DNA from: Zobellia laminariae
Lineage (GTDB): Bacteria; Bacteroidota; Bacteroidia; Flavobacteriales; Flavobacteriaceae
Reading direction: 5' to 3'
Length of the DNA: 64,000 bases
Assembly (NCBI RefSeq): GCF_009725995.1
Contig: NZ_RCNS01000001.1
Location: forward strand, 848,283 to 912,282
In this document: positions 10,506 through 20,700 of the stretch, piece after piece
Position numbering within the stretch: position 1 is the stretch's first letter
How the letters are laid out: each line of letters begins with the position of its first letter
Translations under genes and position numbers: made by a program
The notes under the pieces: generated by a model
What the model was told of the DNA's origin: nothing
Databases searched by the model: none
Seen by the model: only the letters and a program-made list of their open reading frames with translations

Positions 10506-10903
10506 CTGAACTACCTTTTTCTTGTCCTAGCCTTTCTCAATCTCTCATCAATTCAATCTCAGCAAAAAACTGAATCAGAGAAGCAAAAAAAAGAAAGCCA
10601 GTGAAATGGTAGTAGAAAGAGAACGACCCAAAGAATGGAACAACCTTTTTCTAGGAGGCCGCTTCATGGAGCGCTGGAATATGGAAGGTAAAGCCGTCTT
10701 TTCCGAGCATATTATCATGAAAAGATATCACAGAAGAAAAATACCTACAGCATTTAGAAATGTTCAAATCCAAAATAGGCTACCCTCTAGTTTCCGTGCT
10801 TCCGCATCATATTAGTCAAAAGTGCGTTGACGTAAGCGGTGATTATCTATGGGATTATCAAAAAGAGGCTAGAAATATTATTTCAGACTTTTATAATGAG
10901 TAA
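10506..10903 (+). pseudogene. Decayed sulfatase-related gene relic
   Basis: This stretch between the esterase and the next sulfatase holds broken coding pieces in different frames. Bases 10506-10604 encode a signal-peptide-like segment (FLVLAFLNLSS, then IQSQQKTE) with no ATG and an early stop. Bases 10672-10719 encode ERWNMEGKAVFSEHII, nearly identical to DRWNMKGKAVYSEHII of the sulfatase at 8149, with about 44 of 48 bases matching. Bases 10724-10903 are a third open frame of 60 codons ending YLWDYQKEARNII-SDFYNE; I do not recognise its source. Together they look like the remains of one or two deleted genes. No functional product is expected. The remaining bases to 11012 show nothing clear apart from the leader of the next gene. 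Confidence 0.75.
10672..10719 (+). repeat. 48-bp copy of the sulfatase segment 8809-8856
   Basis: The segment matches 8809-8856 at about 44 of 48 positions in direct orientation and encodes the same peptide with conservative changes. It marks the decayed sulfatase paralogue and could serve as a recombination site between 8.8 and 10.7 kb. Confidence 0.8.
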
Positions 10904-11012
10904 TTCTAAAGCAGGTTCCCAATTTACAGAGAGAGACAACACATAAACAGACACATACACAGCTTTACTGTATTTAGGTTTTATTTGATATCAGATATAA
11001 TTCACAACCTTT

Positions 11013-12590
11013 ATGATTCTGTCGGTTAAAAATTTTGGTCTCCCGTTTTTATGTATTTGCTCTCTTATATTCTCCTCCTGTGGAGATAGCTCTAAAAAAG
11101 CGAAAACAGAAACAGTTGACAGCCGCCCAAATATCCTATGGATTACCATTGAAGATTGGAGTCCGGATTTATCCTGCTATGGCACAAAAGGTATCTCCAC
11201 CCCACATGTAGACCAATTGGCTTCAGAGGGTATTCGTTATAACAAAGCTTTTACAACCTCACCCGTTTGCTCAACCTCTCGTTCTGCAATGATGACAGGT
11301 TTCCATCAAAACTATATTGGAGCAAACCAGCATCGTGAGCACAACAAACAGGCATTACCCTATGGCATAAAACCCATTCCAAAATTATTTGAAGAAGCTG
11401 GGTATTTTACCACTTTGATGAGCTGGAAGACCGATATGAATTTTCTTCCCGACACCAAAGAAGAACTTTTTATGAACACCAATGACTGGGCAGACCGCGA
11501 ACCCGGCCAACCTTTCTTTGCCAGGATTACCTTTGGAGGTACCCACCGGTCTTGGAACCGTGACCCAGAAAGGCCTATTGATATAAAAGATGTTGAACTT
11601 CCACCCTACTATGCCGACACTCCTTTTGTTCGGCGTGATTGGGCCAACGGCCTTGAACAAATGCAATTAGTGGACCGAGAAGTAGGTGCTTTGTTGAAAC
11701 GACTTAAAGATGAAGGTCTTGCCGATAATACTATTGTCTTTTTTATTGGCGACCATGGTCGTTGCCATATTAGAGGTAAACAATTCTTATATGACGGTGG
11801 CACCAGAATACCCATGATTTTGCGGTGGCCTGGAAAAGTGAAACCCGGTCAAGTAAATGAAGATTTAGTTATGTCTTTGGATATTGATGCCACTATACTT
11901 TCCGCAGCCAACATCATCCCTCCAGTACCTTTACATGGAAAAAATCTTTTAGGTGATGAGATAAAAAACAGGAAATACACTTTTGCCGCCCGTGATAAAA
12001 TGGACGAAACCCATGATGCCATGCGTTCCATACGGTCAAAAGGTTACAAACTCATTCTAAACTTAATGCCCGAAAGGCCGTACTTGCAGTACAACCAGTA
12101 CAAGGAAAACGCCTATCCCGTACTTGCCGAAATGAGTATCATGTACCTCAAAGGAGAACTTACTCCTGAGCAAGCTGCCTTCTTTGCCCCAATAAAACCC
12201 AAAATTGAGCTATATGACCTACAAAAAGACACATTTGAGGTAGACAATGTAGCCGATAACCCCGAATATAGCTCTGTGAAAAAAGAGCTACTGGCCGAAC
12301 TTCAAAACTGGCGCACCAATGTCATCAAAGACCAAGGTGTAAGTGAAGAGTTTAGAGCCCTTGGCGTTTTTCCTGATAAAAACCCTTTTTCAACGGTGGA
12401 TGAATGGGTAGCCAAAAACCAAAAAAATTACGATTTTAACCGTATAGGCTGGCCTTCATGGTATCCTACAAAAACACTTCAAGAATGGCTAAAGGCCCGA
12501 AAAAAATGGGAACCTTATGTTATGAGAGGAGCTTCAGAAGATATACCTCGTCCTCAAATTGGCATTATCAAAAAGAAGAAAAGGAATTAA
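11013..12590 (+). CDS. Family S1 sulfatase lipoprotein (CSTSR type)
   Basis: Sulfatase of 525 residues with a lipobox ending SSC (Cys23), so it is probably a surface or periplasmic lipoprotein. The metal motif is RPNILWITIEDWS. The catalytic motif reads C86-S-T-S-R, with Thr in the place usually held by Pro, followed by SAMMTG. The Lys region is SWKTDMNF instead of GKWH, and the second metal site is IGDHGRCHIRGK. These features, with the C-terminal KIELYDLQKD, match the sulfatase at 36549, making the two paralogues. Its stop is 14 bases before the GH29 start, so desulfation and GH29 cleavage are co-expressed. Specificity is unknown. Confidence 0.92.
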   Translation: MILSVKNFGLPFLCICSLIFSSCGDSSKKAKTETVDSRPNILWITIEDWSPDLSCYGTKGISTPHVDQLASEGIRYNKAFTTSPVCSTSRSAMMTGFHQNYIGANQHREHNKQALPYGIKPIPKLFEEAGYFTTLMSWKTDMNFLPDTKEELFMNTNDWADREPGQPFFARITFGGTHRSWNRDPERPIDIKDVELPPYYADTPFVRRDWANGLEQMQLVDREVGALLKRLKDEGLADNTIVFFIGDHGRCHIRGKQFLYDGGTRIPMILRWPGKVKPGQVNEDLVMSLDIDATILSAANIIPPVPLHGKNLLGDEIKNRKYTFAARDKMDETHDAMRSIRSKGYKLILNLMPERPYLQYNQYKENAYPVLAEMSIMYLKGELTPEQAAFFAPIKPKIELYDLQKDTFEVDNVADNPEYSSVKKELLAELQNWRTNVIKDQGVSEEFRALGVFPDKNPFSTVDEWVAKNQKNYDFNRIGWPSWYPTKTLQEWLKARKKWEPYVMRGASEDIPRPQIGIIKKKKRN

Positions 12591-12604
12591 AGCCAAAATT
12601 CAGA

Positions 12605-14107
12605 ATGACAACAAAAATCAAACTTGTAAAAAAAGTCGCGATTACCCTTTTACTTTTCATGGGGACAACCGCTTTGCAGGCACAACTTAAACCTGAGAAA
12701 TTTCAACCAGAATGGGAATCCATTAGGGCCGGGTATGAAATTCCCGAATGGTTCCGTGATGCTAAATTTGGTATTTTCTTGCATTGGGGACCTTATGCCG
12801 TACCCGCTTACAGTAGTGAAAAATATCCAAAAGGAATATATGATTCCAAATGGTCAAAAGGCGGCAAAAAGCCCTATACCTATCACCGGGAACATTATGG
12901 TGACCCTTCAAAATTCGGTTACAAAGATTTTATACCTGATTTTAAAGCTGAAAAGTTTGATGCCAACCAATGGGCAACATTATTCAAAAATGCAGGAGCC
13001 CGTTATGTAGTGCCTGTTGCAGAACATCATGACGGCTACGCTATGTACGCTTCTAAGCACACCCGATGGAACGTGAAGGACACCGGACCAAAAAAAGATG
13101 TTATGCGCTTGCTTGCTGATGCGGTCAAAACCAACGGAATGAAGTTTGGCGCATCATCACATTTTGCGCTGCACAGAATTTATTATAGAAAAGACGACCC
13201 AACTTGGGACACCAACAATCCTGAGTTTTATGACCTGTATGGCGAACCGGTAGGTAATGATACCTTACCGACTAAAAAATTCCTGAACCAGTGGTGGAAC
13301 CGCACTACAGATATTATTGATAATTATGAACCTGATTTGCTGTGGTTTGATTTTGGATTGGACAAACCTGGTTTTGAAGTCTTGCATAAAAAAATATTGG
13401 CCTATTACTATAACAAAGGCGAAGAATGGAATAAAGGTGTTGTTTTTCAGGACAAAAACATGAGAAACAAATCCTTTCCTGAAGACCTCATTGTTCTAGA
13501 TATTGAACGCGGCCGTATGGATGGCATCTACAAATACCCTTGGCAAACAGATACCTCAATAGGGAAAATTTCTTGGGGCTATGTAACCAATGAAGAGTAT
13601 AAAACCTCAAATTACCTGCTTGATGAATTGATAGACATCGTAAGCAAGAACGGATGTTTATTATTGAATATAGGTCCTAAAGCAGATGGCACCATTCCCA
13701 ATGAAGCAAAAAAAATATTAAATGAAATGGGTGCTTGGCTAAGTCTTAACGGCGAAGCAATTTACGACACTAGGCCATGGACCATCTTTGGAGAAGGACC
13801 TACAAAAGTAGAAACGGGTCATCATTCCGAAAATAAAAATAAAGAATCCGGTCCGGAAGACTTTCGGTTTACTACCAAAGGAGAAACTCTTTATGCTACC
13901 TCATTAGGTTGGCCAAAAGACGGGGAATTCACTATTAAATCCCTAGCAAAAAACAATCTCAATACATCAAAAAAAATAACATCTGTAAAATTCATAAGCG
14001 GTAAAAACAGTATGAAGTGGAAACAAACTGGCAAAGGTCTTACCATCACCGTTGAGGGTACAAAGCCGTGCGAGGCCGCTTATGTCTTTCGAATCAAATT
14101 CAAATAA
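12605..14107 (+). CDS. GH29 alpha-L-fucosidase-type glycosidase
   Basis: Exo-acting retaining glycosidase of 500 residues. The ATG at 12605 is preferred over the in-frame one at 12458, because it gives a signal peptide ending ALQAQ and avoids overlap with the sulfatase. The GH29 hallmarks are WFRDAKFGIFLHWGPYAVPAY near residues 40-60 (read in two parts: WFRDAKFGIF, LHWGPYAVPAY), AEHHDGYAMY, and the nucleophile Asp249 in LLWFDFG. The C-terminal third (from about 380) is the beta-sandwich. The family removes alpha-L-fucose; some marine members in porphyran loci remove alpha-L-galactose instead. With GH110, GH2 and sulfatases around it, either activity fits. It is flanked by a sulfatase 14 bases upstream and the oxidoreductase 39 bases downstream. 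Confidence 0.92.
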   Translation: MTTKIKLVKKVAITLLLFMGTTALQAQLKPEKFQPEWESIRAGYEIPEWFRDAKFGIFLHWGPYAVPAYSSEKYPKGIYDSKWSKGGKKPYTYHREHYGDPSKFGYKDFIPDFKAEKFDANQWATLFKNAGARYVVPVAEHHDGYAMYASKHTRWNVKDTGPKKDVMRLLADAVKTNGMKFGASSHFALHRIYYRKDDPTWDTNNPEFYDLYGEPVGNDTLPTKKFLNQWWNRTTDIIDNYEPDLLWFDFGLDKPGFEVLHKKILAYYYNKGEEWNKGVVFQDKNMRNKSFPEDLIVLDIERGRMDGIYKYPWQTDTSIGKISWGYVTNEEYKTSNYLLDELIDIVSKNGCLLLNIGPKADGTIPNEAKKILNEMGAWLSLNGEAIYDTRPWTIFGEGPTKVETGHHSENKNKESGPEDFRFTTKGETLYATSLGWPKDGEFTIKSLAKNNLNTSKKITSVKFISGKNSMKWKQTGKGLTITVEGTKPCEAAYVFRIKFK

Positions 14108-14146
14108 AAAAGAAAACAATCCAAACCTATTTTCAAAATATAAAAA

Positions 14147-15859
14147 ATGAGCAAATTTTATTTTAACGAAGAACAAAGTTCCTATGATGCCATTGTGGTA
14201 GGTACCGGTGTCAGCGGAGGCTGGGCTGCCAAAGAACTATGCGAAAACGGTTTAAAGACCCTGATGCTAGAACGTGGCAGAATGGTGGAGCATATTAAAG
14301 ACTACACCACAGCCCATATGGACGATTGGGACTTTAAGCATGGCCTTGAACTTTCTATTGAAGAGAAAGCTAAACGACCCAAACAAAGTAGAACGAATAA
14401 AGGGAAAAGCGCGGATTCCTATAAGTGGTTCGTGAATGACCTAGAACACCCCTATAATGAAACCAAGCCCTTTAACTGGATGAGGGGTTACCATGTTGGC
14501 GGCCGTTCCATAACTTGGGGGCGTCATAGTTACCGTTGGAGTGAAATTGATTTTGAAGCCAATAAAATTGATGGTCACGGTGTTGACTGGCCCGTTCGCT
14601 ACAAGGACATTGCTCCTTGGTACGATAAGGTGGAAACCTACATTGGGGTTTCAGGTGAAAAAATGGGACTGAGCCAATTACCAGATGGACAGTTTTTACC
14701 CATGATGGATTTGAACTGTGTAGAACAACATTTTAGAGACCAGGTTTACGAAAATTTGGATGGCAGAGTGGTTACTTCAGGCCGAATTGCTCACATAACA
14801 GGTGACAAAGAGTTTGAAGGACGTACCAAATGTCAGTTTAGAAATCGCTGTTCAAGAGGATGCCCATTTGGAGGATACTTCAGCAGTAATTCATCTACAT
14901 TACCGGCTGCGGAACGCACAGGAAATCTCACCCTTAGACCAGATTCTATTGTAACCGAGGTTATTTATGACCCTGACACACAAAAGGCAATCGGAGTTAA
15001 AGTCATTGACCGCTTGACCAAAGAAGAGCTCGTATTCAAAGCGAAGGTTATCTTCTTATGCGCATCCGCCATTGCATCGGCTTCCATTCTTATGCAATCA
15101 AAATCGGAACGTTTTCCTAACGGAATGGGTAATGATTCTGACCAACTAGGGAGAAACATCATGGACCACCATTTAGGCGCAGGAGCCAACGGAAAATTTG
15201 ATGGTTTTGATGACAAGTATTATAAAGGTCGAAGACCAGGTGGTGTGTATATTCCACGTTTTAAGAACATCGACATCAAATCAAAAAGTAAAGACTATCT
15301 ACGAGGATTTGGATACCAGGGAGGTGCAAGTCGTAAAAATTGGAAAGATTCTGTTGCAGAACTTGCCATGGGAGCCGAGCTTAAAGAGGCTATTCTAAAA
15401 CCTGGCGGCTGGACTATGGGCGTAGGTGGTTTTGGTGAAATCCTACCGTACCAAGACAATCGTATGACGCTAGACTATGACAATTTAGATGGCTGGGGAT
15501 TACCAACCGTAACTTTTGATGCCGAAATACATGACAATGAGTTTAAAATGCGTGAAGACATCGTAGTTCAAGCCGCAGAAATGCTAAAAAAAGCAGGAGC
15601 GAGAGATATCAATACCCATAACAGTTCTTACAATATTGGTCATGGAATTCATGAAATGGGAACTGCCCGTATGGGAAGAGACCCAAAAACTTCGGTTTTG
15701 AACGGCCACAATCAAGTTCATGAAGTACCTAATGTTTATGTAACCGATGGTGCCTTTATGGCTTCATCAAGTTGTGTAAATCCATCATTAACTTACATGG
15801 CATTTTCGGCAAGAGCCGCCAATCACGCAGTAGAAGAACTTAAAAAAGAAAATATATAA
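14147..15859 (+). CDS. GMC-family FAD oxidoreductase, large subunit
   Basis: Flavoprotein of 570 residues expected to oxidise a sugar alcohol group. The FAD-binding Rossmann motif VVGTGVSGGWAA lies near residue 17, and the C-terminal active-site region has HEMGTARMG with His502 and then CVNPSLTYMAF. A cysteine group Cys229-x5-Cys235-x3-Cys239 (CQFRNRCSRGC) could hold an iron-sulfur cluster, as known for some FAD sugar dehydrogenases; that is inference. The protein has no signal peptide, while the next gene, 2 bases on, encodes a small subunit with a twin-arginine signal, so export as a folded complex by hitch-hiking is likely. The family includes gluconate 2-dehydrogenase and fructose dehydrogenase large subunits and periplasmic sugar 3-dehydrogenases. 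No cytochrome subunit lies nearby, so the electron acceptor is unknown. Confidence 0.9.
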   Translation: MSKFYFNEEQSSYDAIVVGTGVSGGWAAKELCENGLKTLMLERGRMVEHIKDYTTAHMDDWDFKHGLELSIEEKAKRPKQSRTNKGKSADSYKWFVNDLEHPYNETKPFNWMRGYHVGGRSITWGRHSYRWSEIDFEANKIDGHGVDWPVRYKDIAPWYDKVETYIGVSGEKMGLSQLPDGQFLPMMDLNCVEQHFRDQVYENLDGRVVTSGRIAHITGDKEFEGRTKCQFRNRCSRGCPFGGYFSSNSSTLPAAERTGNLTLRPDSIVTEVIYDPDTQKAIGVKVIDRLTKEELVFKAKVIFLCASAIASASILMQSKSERFPNGMGNDSDQLGRNIMDHHLGAGANGKFDGFDDKYYKGRRPGGVYIPRFKNIDIKSKSKDYLRGFGYQGGASRKNWKDSVAELAMGAELKEAILKPGGWTMGVGGFGEILPYQDNRMTLDYDNLDGWGLPTVTFDAEIHDNEFKMREDIVVQAAEMLKKAGARDINTHNSSYNIGHGIHEMGTARMGRDPKTSVLNGHNQVHEVPNVYVTDGAFMASSSCVNPSLTYMAFSARAANHAVEELKKENI

Positions 15860-15861
15860 TC

Positions 15862-16425
15862 ATGGATAGAAGAAAAGCATTGATGCAAATAGGAATGTCA
15901 ATGGGTTACGTAGTAGCCGCACCGACATTCATGAGTGTTTTACAAAGTTGTACCGACACTAAAGCTGCTGCTTGGGCACCGCAATTTCTCGATCAAGACC
16001 AAGGTACGGTTCTCATAGGCGCAATAGATAGCATACTCCCTAAAACCGACACGTTATCAGCATCGGAAGTAAATGTTCACGTTTTTCTGGACAGTTTTGC
16101 AAACGAGGTGATGCCTCCCAATCAGCAAGACCAGTTCAAAGCTACGCTTGACCAGTTGGCCGTAAACGCACTAGAAAGTTCAAAAAAACAAAACATAAGC
16201 GACCTGACTGCAAAAGACATTGCTCCTGAAATGCTGAAGGCCTTAACCGATAAAAAGGCAAAAGGAGTTCCTTTTGCTAAAAAACTTCGCGACCTAACCA
16301 TTTGGGGCTATAAATGCACAGAATATGTTGGCGAGCAAGTACTGGCTTATGATTCTATTCCCGGACAATGGATTGCCTGTGGTGACTTAGACGAATTAAC
16401 AGGAGGAAAAGCTTGGTCCATCTAA
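15862..16425 (+). CDS. Gluconate 2-dehydrogenase subunit 3-like small subunit
   Basis: Small partner (187 residues) of the GMC flavoprotein, starting 2 bases after its stop. The N-terminus MDRRKALMQIGMSMG is a twin-arginine-like signal followed by a hydrophobic stretch and VLQSC at Cys30, suggesting Tat export and possible lipidation. The rest is the helical gluconate 2-dehydrogenase subunit 3 fold (segments DSILPKTDT and WGYKCTEY are typical). By analogy with characterised FAD sugar dehydrogenases, it escorts the large subunit to the periplasm and stabilises it. It has no redox cofactor motif of its own. Confidence 0.85.
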   Translation: MDRRKALMQIGMSMGYVVAAPTFMSVLQSCTDTKAAAWAPQFLDQDQGTVLIGAIDSILPKTDTLSASEVNVHVFLDSFANEVMPPNQQDQFKATLDQLAVNALESSKKQNISDLTAKDIAPEMLKALTDKKAKGVPFAKKLRDLTIWGYKCTEYVGEQVLAYDSIPGQWIACGDLDELTGGKAWSI

Positions 16426-16474
16426 ATAGGAATCCAACCAACAAAACCATTTTACCTAACACAAAGTATGTGCA

Positions 16475-17395
16475 ATGAAGAGACGCAATTTTATCCAAAA
16501 AACAGCATTATCTACAGGAGCAATTTCAATGGGTTCGGGGCTATCATATGCCTCGTCCCTCAATCCGTTAAAAACCCCTTATAAATTCAACTTAAAATAT
16601 GCTCCACATTTGGGCATGTTCGAAAACCATGCAGGCAAAGACCCTATTGACCAATTGAATTTTATGGCCGATCAAGGTTTCACTGCTTTTGAGGATAATA
16701 AAATGCGTACCCGAGATGTAGCCGTACAGGAAAAAATGGCCCAGACCATGCAAAAAAGAGGCATTGAGATGGGTGTGTTCGTTGCGGTATTCTTGAAAGA
16801 AGGACATGTAGCCTCAGGAGATTTAGAAAACAGAAAAGCCTTTCTAGCGCATTGCAAAGAATCGGTTGAAGTAGCAAAACGGGTAAATGCAAAATGGATG
16901 ACCGTTGTACCAGGTAATGTAGCCCCGAAAATAAAAGAAGGCTACCAACGAGCGAATGTTATTGAAACGCTTAAACAGGCTTCGGCTATTTTTGAACCTC
17001 ACAACCTAACAATGGTGCTTGAGCCCTTAAATTTTTTCAATCATCCAGGAGCATTCTTAACAGACTCGCCACAAGCCTATGAAATCTGTAAAGCCGTAGA
17101 CTCCCCTTCTTGTAAAATCCTTTTCGATATATATCATCAACAAATCCAAGAAGGTAATCTCATACCGAACATGGAAGCCTGTTGGGATGAAATCGCTTAT
17201 ATACAAATTGGTGATAATCCCGGTAGAAAAGAACCTACTACAGGAGAAATCAACTTTTGGAATGTACTAAAATTCATTAAAGAAAAAGGCTACAATGGTA
17301 TTCTAGGTATGGAACACGGCAACTCAAGGCCTGACAAAGAAGGAGAACAAGCGGTTATAAATGCTTATAAAAACGTAGATAGCTTTTCTCATTAA
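16475..17395 (+). CDS. Tat-exported TIM-barrel sugar isomerase, Hyi-like
   Basis: Protein of 306 residues in the xylose-isomerase-like TIM-barrel superfamily. It starts with a twin-arginine signal (MKRRNFIQKTALS) and so acts outside the cytoplasm. The barrel closely follows hydroxypyruvate isomerase: metal-ligand regions LEPLNFFNHPGAFL, ILFDIYHQQIQEG and ILGMEHGNS carry the expected Glu and Asp residues. A phosphorylated substrate is unlikely in the periplasm, so it more probably isomerises or epimerises the sugar oxidised by the GMC enzyme 49 bases upstream. In Bacteroidota such exported barrels often accompany GMC sugar dehydrogenases. The reaction is inferred, not shown. It ends the first gene block; a 313-base regulatory gap follows. 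Confidence 0.85.
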   Translation: MKRRNFIQKTALSTGAISMGSGLSYASSLNPLKTPYKFNLKYAPHLGMFENHAGKDPIDQLNFMADQGFTAFEDNKMRTRDVAVQEKMAQTMQKRGIEMGVFVAVFLKEGHVASGDLENRKAFLAHCKESVEVAKRVNAKWMTVVPGNVAPKIKEGYQRANVIETLKQASAIFEPHNLTMVLEPLNFFNHPGAFLTDSPQAYEICKAVDSPSCKILFDIYHQQIQEGNLIPNMEACWDEIAYIQIGDNPGRKEPTTGEINFWNVLKFIKEKGYNGILGMEHGNSRPDKEGEQAVINAYKNVDSFSH

Positions 17396-17447
17396 ACTTT
17401 ACACTCCCTAGCAATAAAATAGCTTCAGAACATATTTAAATTTTATA

Positions 17448-17476
17448 TCCGGCATACACATAATTGTGTCGCCGGA
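17448..17476 (+). promoter_or_regulatory. Strong stem-loop in the SusC leader gap
   Basis: TCCGGC (17448-17453) pairs with GCCGGA (17471-17476), and inside it ACACA-TAAT-TGTGT forms a second perfect stem, giving an 11-pair GC-capped hairpin. It lies 53 bases after the TIM-barrel gene and 233 before susC. No T-run follows, so it is not a standard intrinsic terminator; it could protect an upstream mRNA end or be a regulatory structure. The rest of 17396-17708 is very AT-rich, with no gene, no convincing TAnnTTTG box and no recognised operator. Confidence 0.6.
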
Positions 17477-17708
17477 CGGAGAAATACATTCAATTTACTG
17501 TTAGATACATGTCATATTAATTCATCTACCATATTTGGCTCATTGTTTTATGTAATAAAAAAATGAACTGATTAAATAGCAGTAGAAATTAGACTGAAAT
17601 ATACTAGTACGTTAGATTAACAACTGTCTGATTCTAATTATTTGTTACACTTTCAAAATCATTGTAGAACTATACCGCCTTACTTAATTAAACCTCTCAA
17701 ATAACCTT

Positions 17709-20700
17709 ATGAAACACGAAAAACAATCGACCAAAAAACCCTTCTTGCTACGGCTAGGACTCATCTTTTTTGGGCTCTTACTAACTACGGTACAATTACA
17801 CGCCCAAGATGGAACTGTTAACGGTACCGTTTCGGATGATACAGGGATGCCCTTGCCAGGAGCTAATGTACTGGTAAAAGGAACCACAACCGGCACACAA
17901 ACAGATTTTGACGGAAATTATTCCATCTCCGCTTCTAACGATGCGACTTTGGTATTTAGTTACATCGGCTTTTCCACACAAGAAATTTCTGTGAACGGAC
18001 AGTCTACAATTACTGTTTCGCTTGCCGAAGATGCAAGTAAACTAGAAGAAGTGGTTGTAGTAGGTTACGGCCAACAAAAAAGAGTAAACCTTACCGGTTC
18101 GGTAACTGCTGTAGACGAAGAAGCTCTGGAAGACAGAAACGTTCAAAACGCGTTTCAAGCACTGCAAGGACAGGCTGCAGGCTTACAAATATCACAAGGA
18201 ACCGGCGCCCCAGGAAATGAAAAATTAAATATTAAAATTCGCGGACTCAATTCCTTTGGCAGTAGCAATAGCCCTCTTGTATTGATTAATGGGGTTGAGG
18301 GTAACTTACAAGATTTAGATCCAACCGTAATTAGTTCAATATCTGTTTTAAAAGATGCCTCTTCAGCCGCCATATATGGGTCCAGAGCTGCAAACGGGGT
18401 TATTTTGGTAACTACCAAAACAGGAGGGGCAAATCAATTTAAAATAGAATATAATGGAAGTGTAGCAATCGAAACTTTTACCCAAGTCCCCCAAATGATA
18501 TCTAACTCAGCAGATTACATGGAGTTGATGAATACGGCCCTTCAAAATACATCTGGCGCAACTGCAAACCCATATCCTCAAGAGCTCATAGATGCCTATA
18601 GAAATGCAAATGGTGATCCTGCTTTCCCAAATACTGATTGGTTTGCAGAAGCTTCGCGCACACCAATAGTTCAACGTCATGCGGTTACCGCAAGTGGATC
18701 AATTGACGATACTAGTTATAATATTTCAATTGGTAGTTGGGATCAGCCAGGTATTATTAAGTCAACTGGTTATGAGAAGTACAATTTTTTTATGAGTGTA
18801 AAATCTAAAATAGGAGAAAAGCTGACCGTTGGTGGTACCGTTTCAGGCGTAGATTCAAAATCTACAGGTTTTAGAGGTGCTGGAGACAATCTGTTCAATT
18901 TATTTAGGGTTAGGCCAACCTGGGGTGTTTACGCTTTAGATGGCTCGGGACATTATGCTGCCAAGGCTTTTTCCGGAAACGATCCGCAATTTCCTGGTTT
19001 TGACGAAGGGTTTACTCGTAATAACCCTATTGCCGAACTGGAAGTGCAGGATGGAGAATCATTAAAACAAACCAACTTTAATGGAAACCTCTTTGTAGAC
19101 ATAGACCTATCAGATAACCTAGTATGGAGTACTAAAGGTGCCTATAAATTTGATTATGACTTTTATAAGTTTCAACGTATGCAATACGATGAATATAATT
19201 ATAGAACTGGAGACTATTTAAGAACAACACGAGACATTAGCGAATTAACGGTCGATAATATATGGACAAAGCAAACCACTTTATTCTCAACCCTTACCTA
19301 TTCCAATCTTTTTGGCAATCACGATGTTAAATTACTTGGTGGGTATAGCCAAGAAGGCTTTAATCGAAATTATACACGTTCAATACGTCAAGGTATTCCA
19401 AATAGGGTAATTACTGATTTAGCGGGTGTAAGTGCGGACAATCAATTCACTAGTGGATTTTCAGAAAGCTGGGCCATACAAAGTTTCTTTGGTAGGGCCA
19501 ATTACAACTATAAAGAAAAATATTTACTGGAAGCAAACTTAAGGGGGGACATTAGCTCGCGTTTTGCCAAAGGAAATAGATTAGGCATATTCCCATCGGT
19601 ATCCGCTGGATGGCGTTTGGACAAAGAAAATTTCTTAGAAAATGTAGATGTAGTCAGTGAACTAAAATTAAGAGGGTCATGGGGGCAATTGGGTAATCAA
19701 AACATTGGCTCCGGGCCTGGTGAAGAATTGGATTCCGGTATATATCCATATCAATCTACTCTTGCATTCGATGGTTTCGGCTATCCTTTTTCTGACAATG
19801 TTAGACCTGGAGTTGGACTGAATAATTTAGTAGACCAGGATATTACTTGGGAAACAACTACCGTTACGGACTTCGGTTTAGATTTTAGTCTTTTTGATCG
19901 TAAATTCTATGGTTCTGTTGATTATTATATAAAAGAAACTGTTGATATTTTACGTGAGCTTCAAATAGATTTAAGTAGTGGTCTAAACCCTCCAGTTGTT
20001 AATCTAGGTGCAATGACCAACAAAGGTTGGGACATTGTTCTAGGTCATCAAAATAGAATTAACGATAATTTCAGCTATAGTATCAACGGGAATGTTTCTT
20101 GGTTCAAGAACAGGTTAAAAACTTTTGGTGATAAAGAAATCGGGGAAAGATTTATTGACGAAGAGGGTTACGCATATCAAGACTGGTACATGTGGGAAGC
20201 AGACGGCTTCTTTCAAAATCAGGAAGACATAGACAATTCTCCCGTTCAGCCTGAGCCCGGTAAAGTCGGGTTTATCAAACTAAAAGATCAAAATGGAGAT
20301 AATGTAGTAGATGGTGATGACCGCATCCATATAGACGGACGTTACCCCGCATACGTATATGGTTTAAACCTTTCTGCAAATTATAAAAATATTGACTTAA
20401 GAATGTTTTGGGAAGGTGTTGAGGGAACAAAAAATTACATTGCAAGAGACCCATTCAGGCAAGATGGGGGAACGGATGTAGCCTGGCTAACAGAAGCTTG
20501 GACACCCGAAAACCCAGATTCAAGACTACCCGCAGTATACTATGAAACGGCAGAAGAAAGAAGATCCATTCGTTATATTAACTCTTTTTGGCTATGGGAC
20601 AGTTCCTATTTTAGGCTAAAAAATATAACCCTAGGGTACTCATTCGCAGATGAGGTTTTAGAAAAGACCCCATTTAACAAACTCCGTTTCTATTTAGCTG

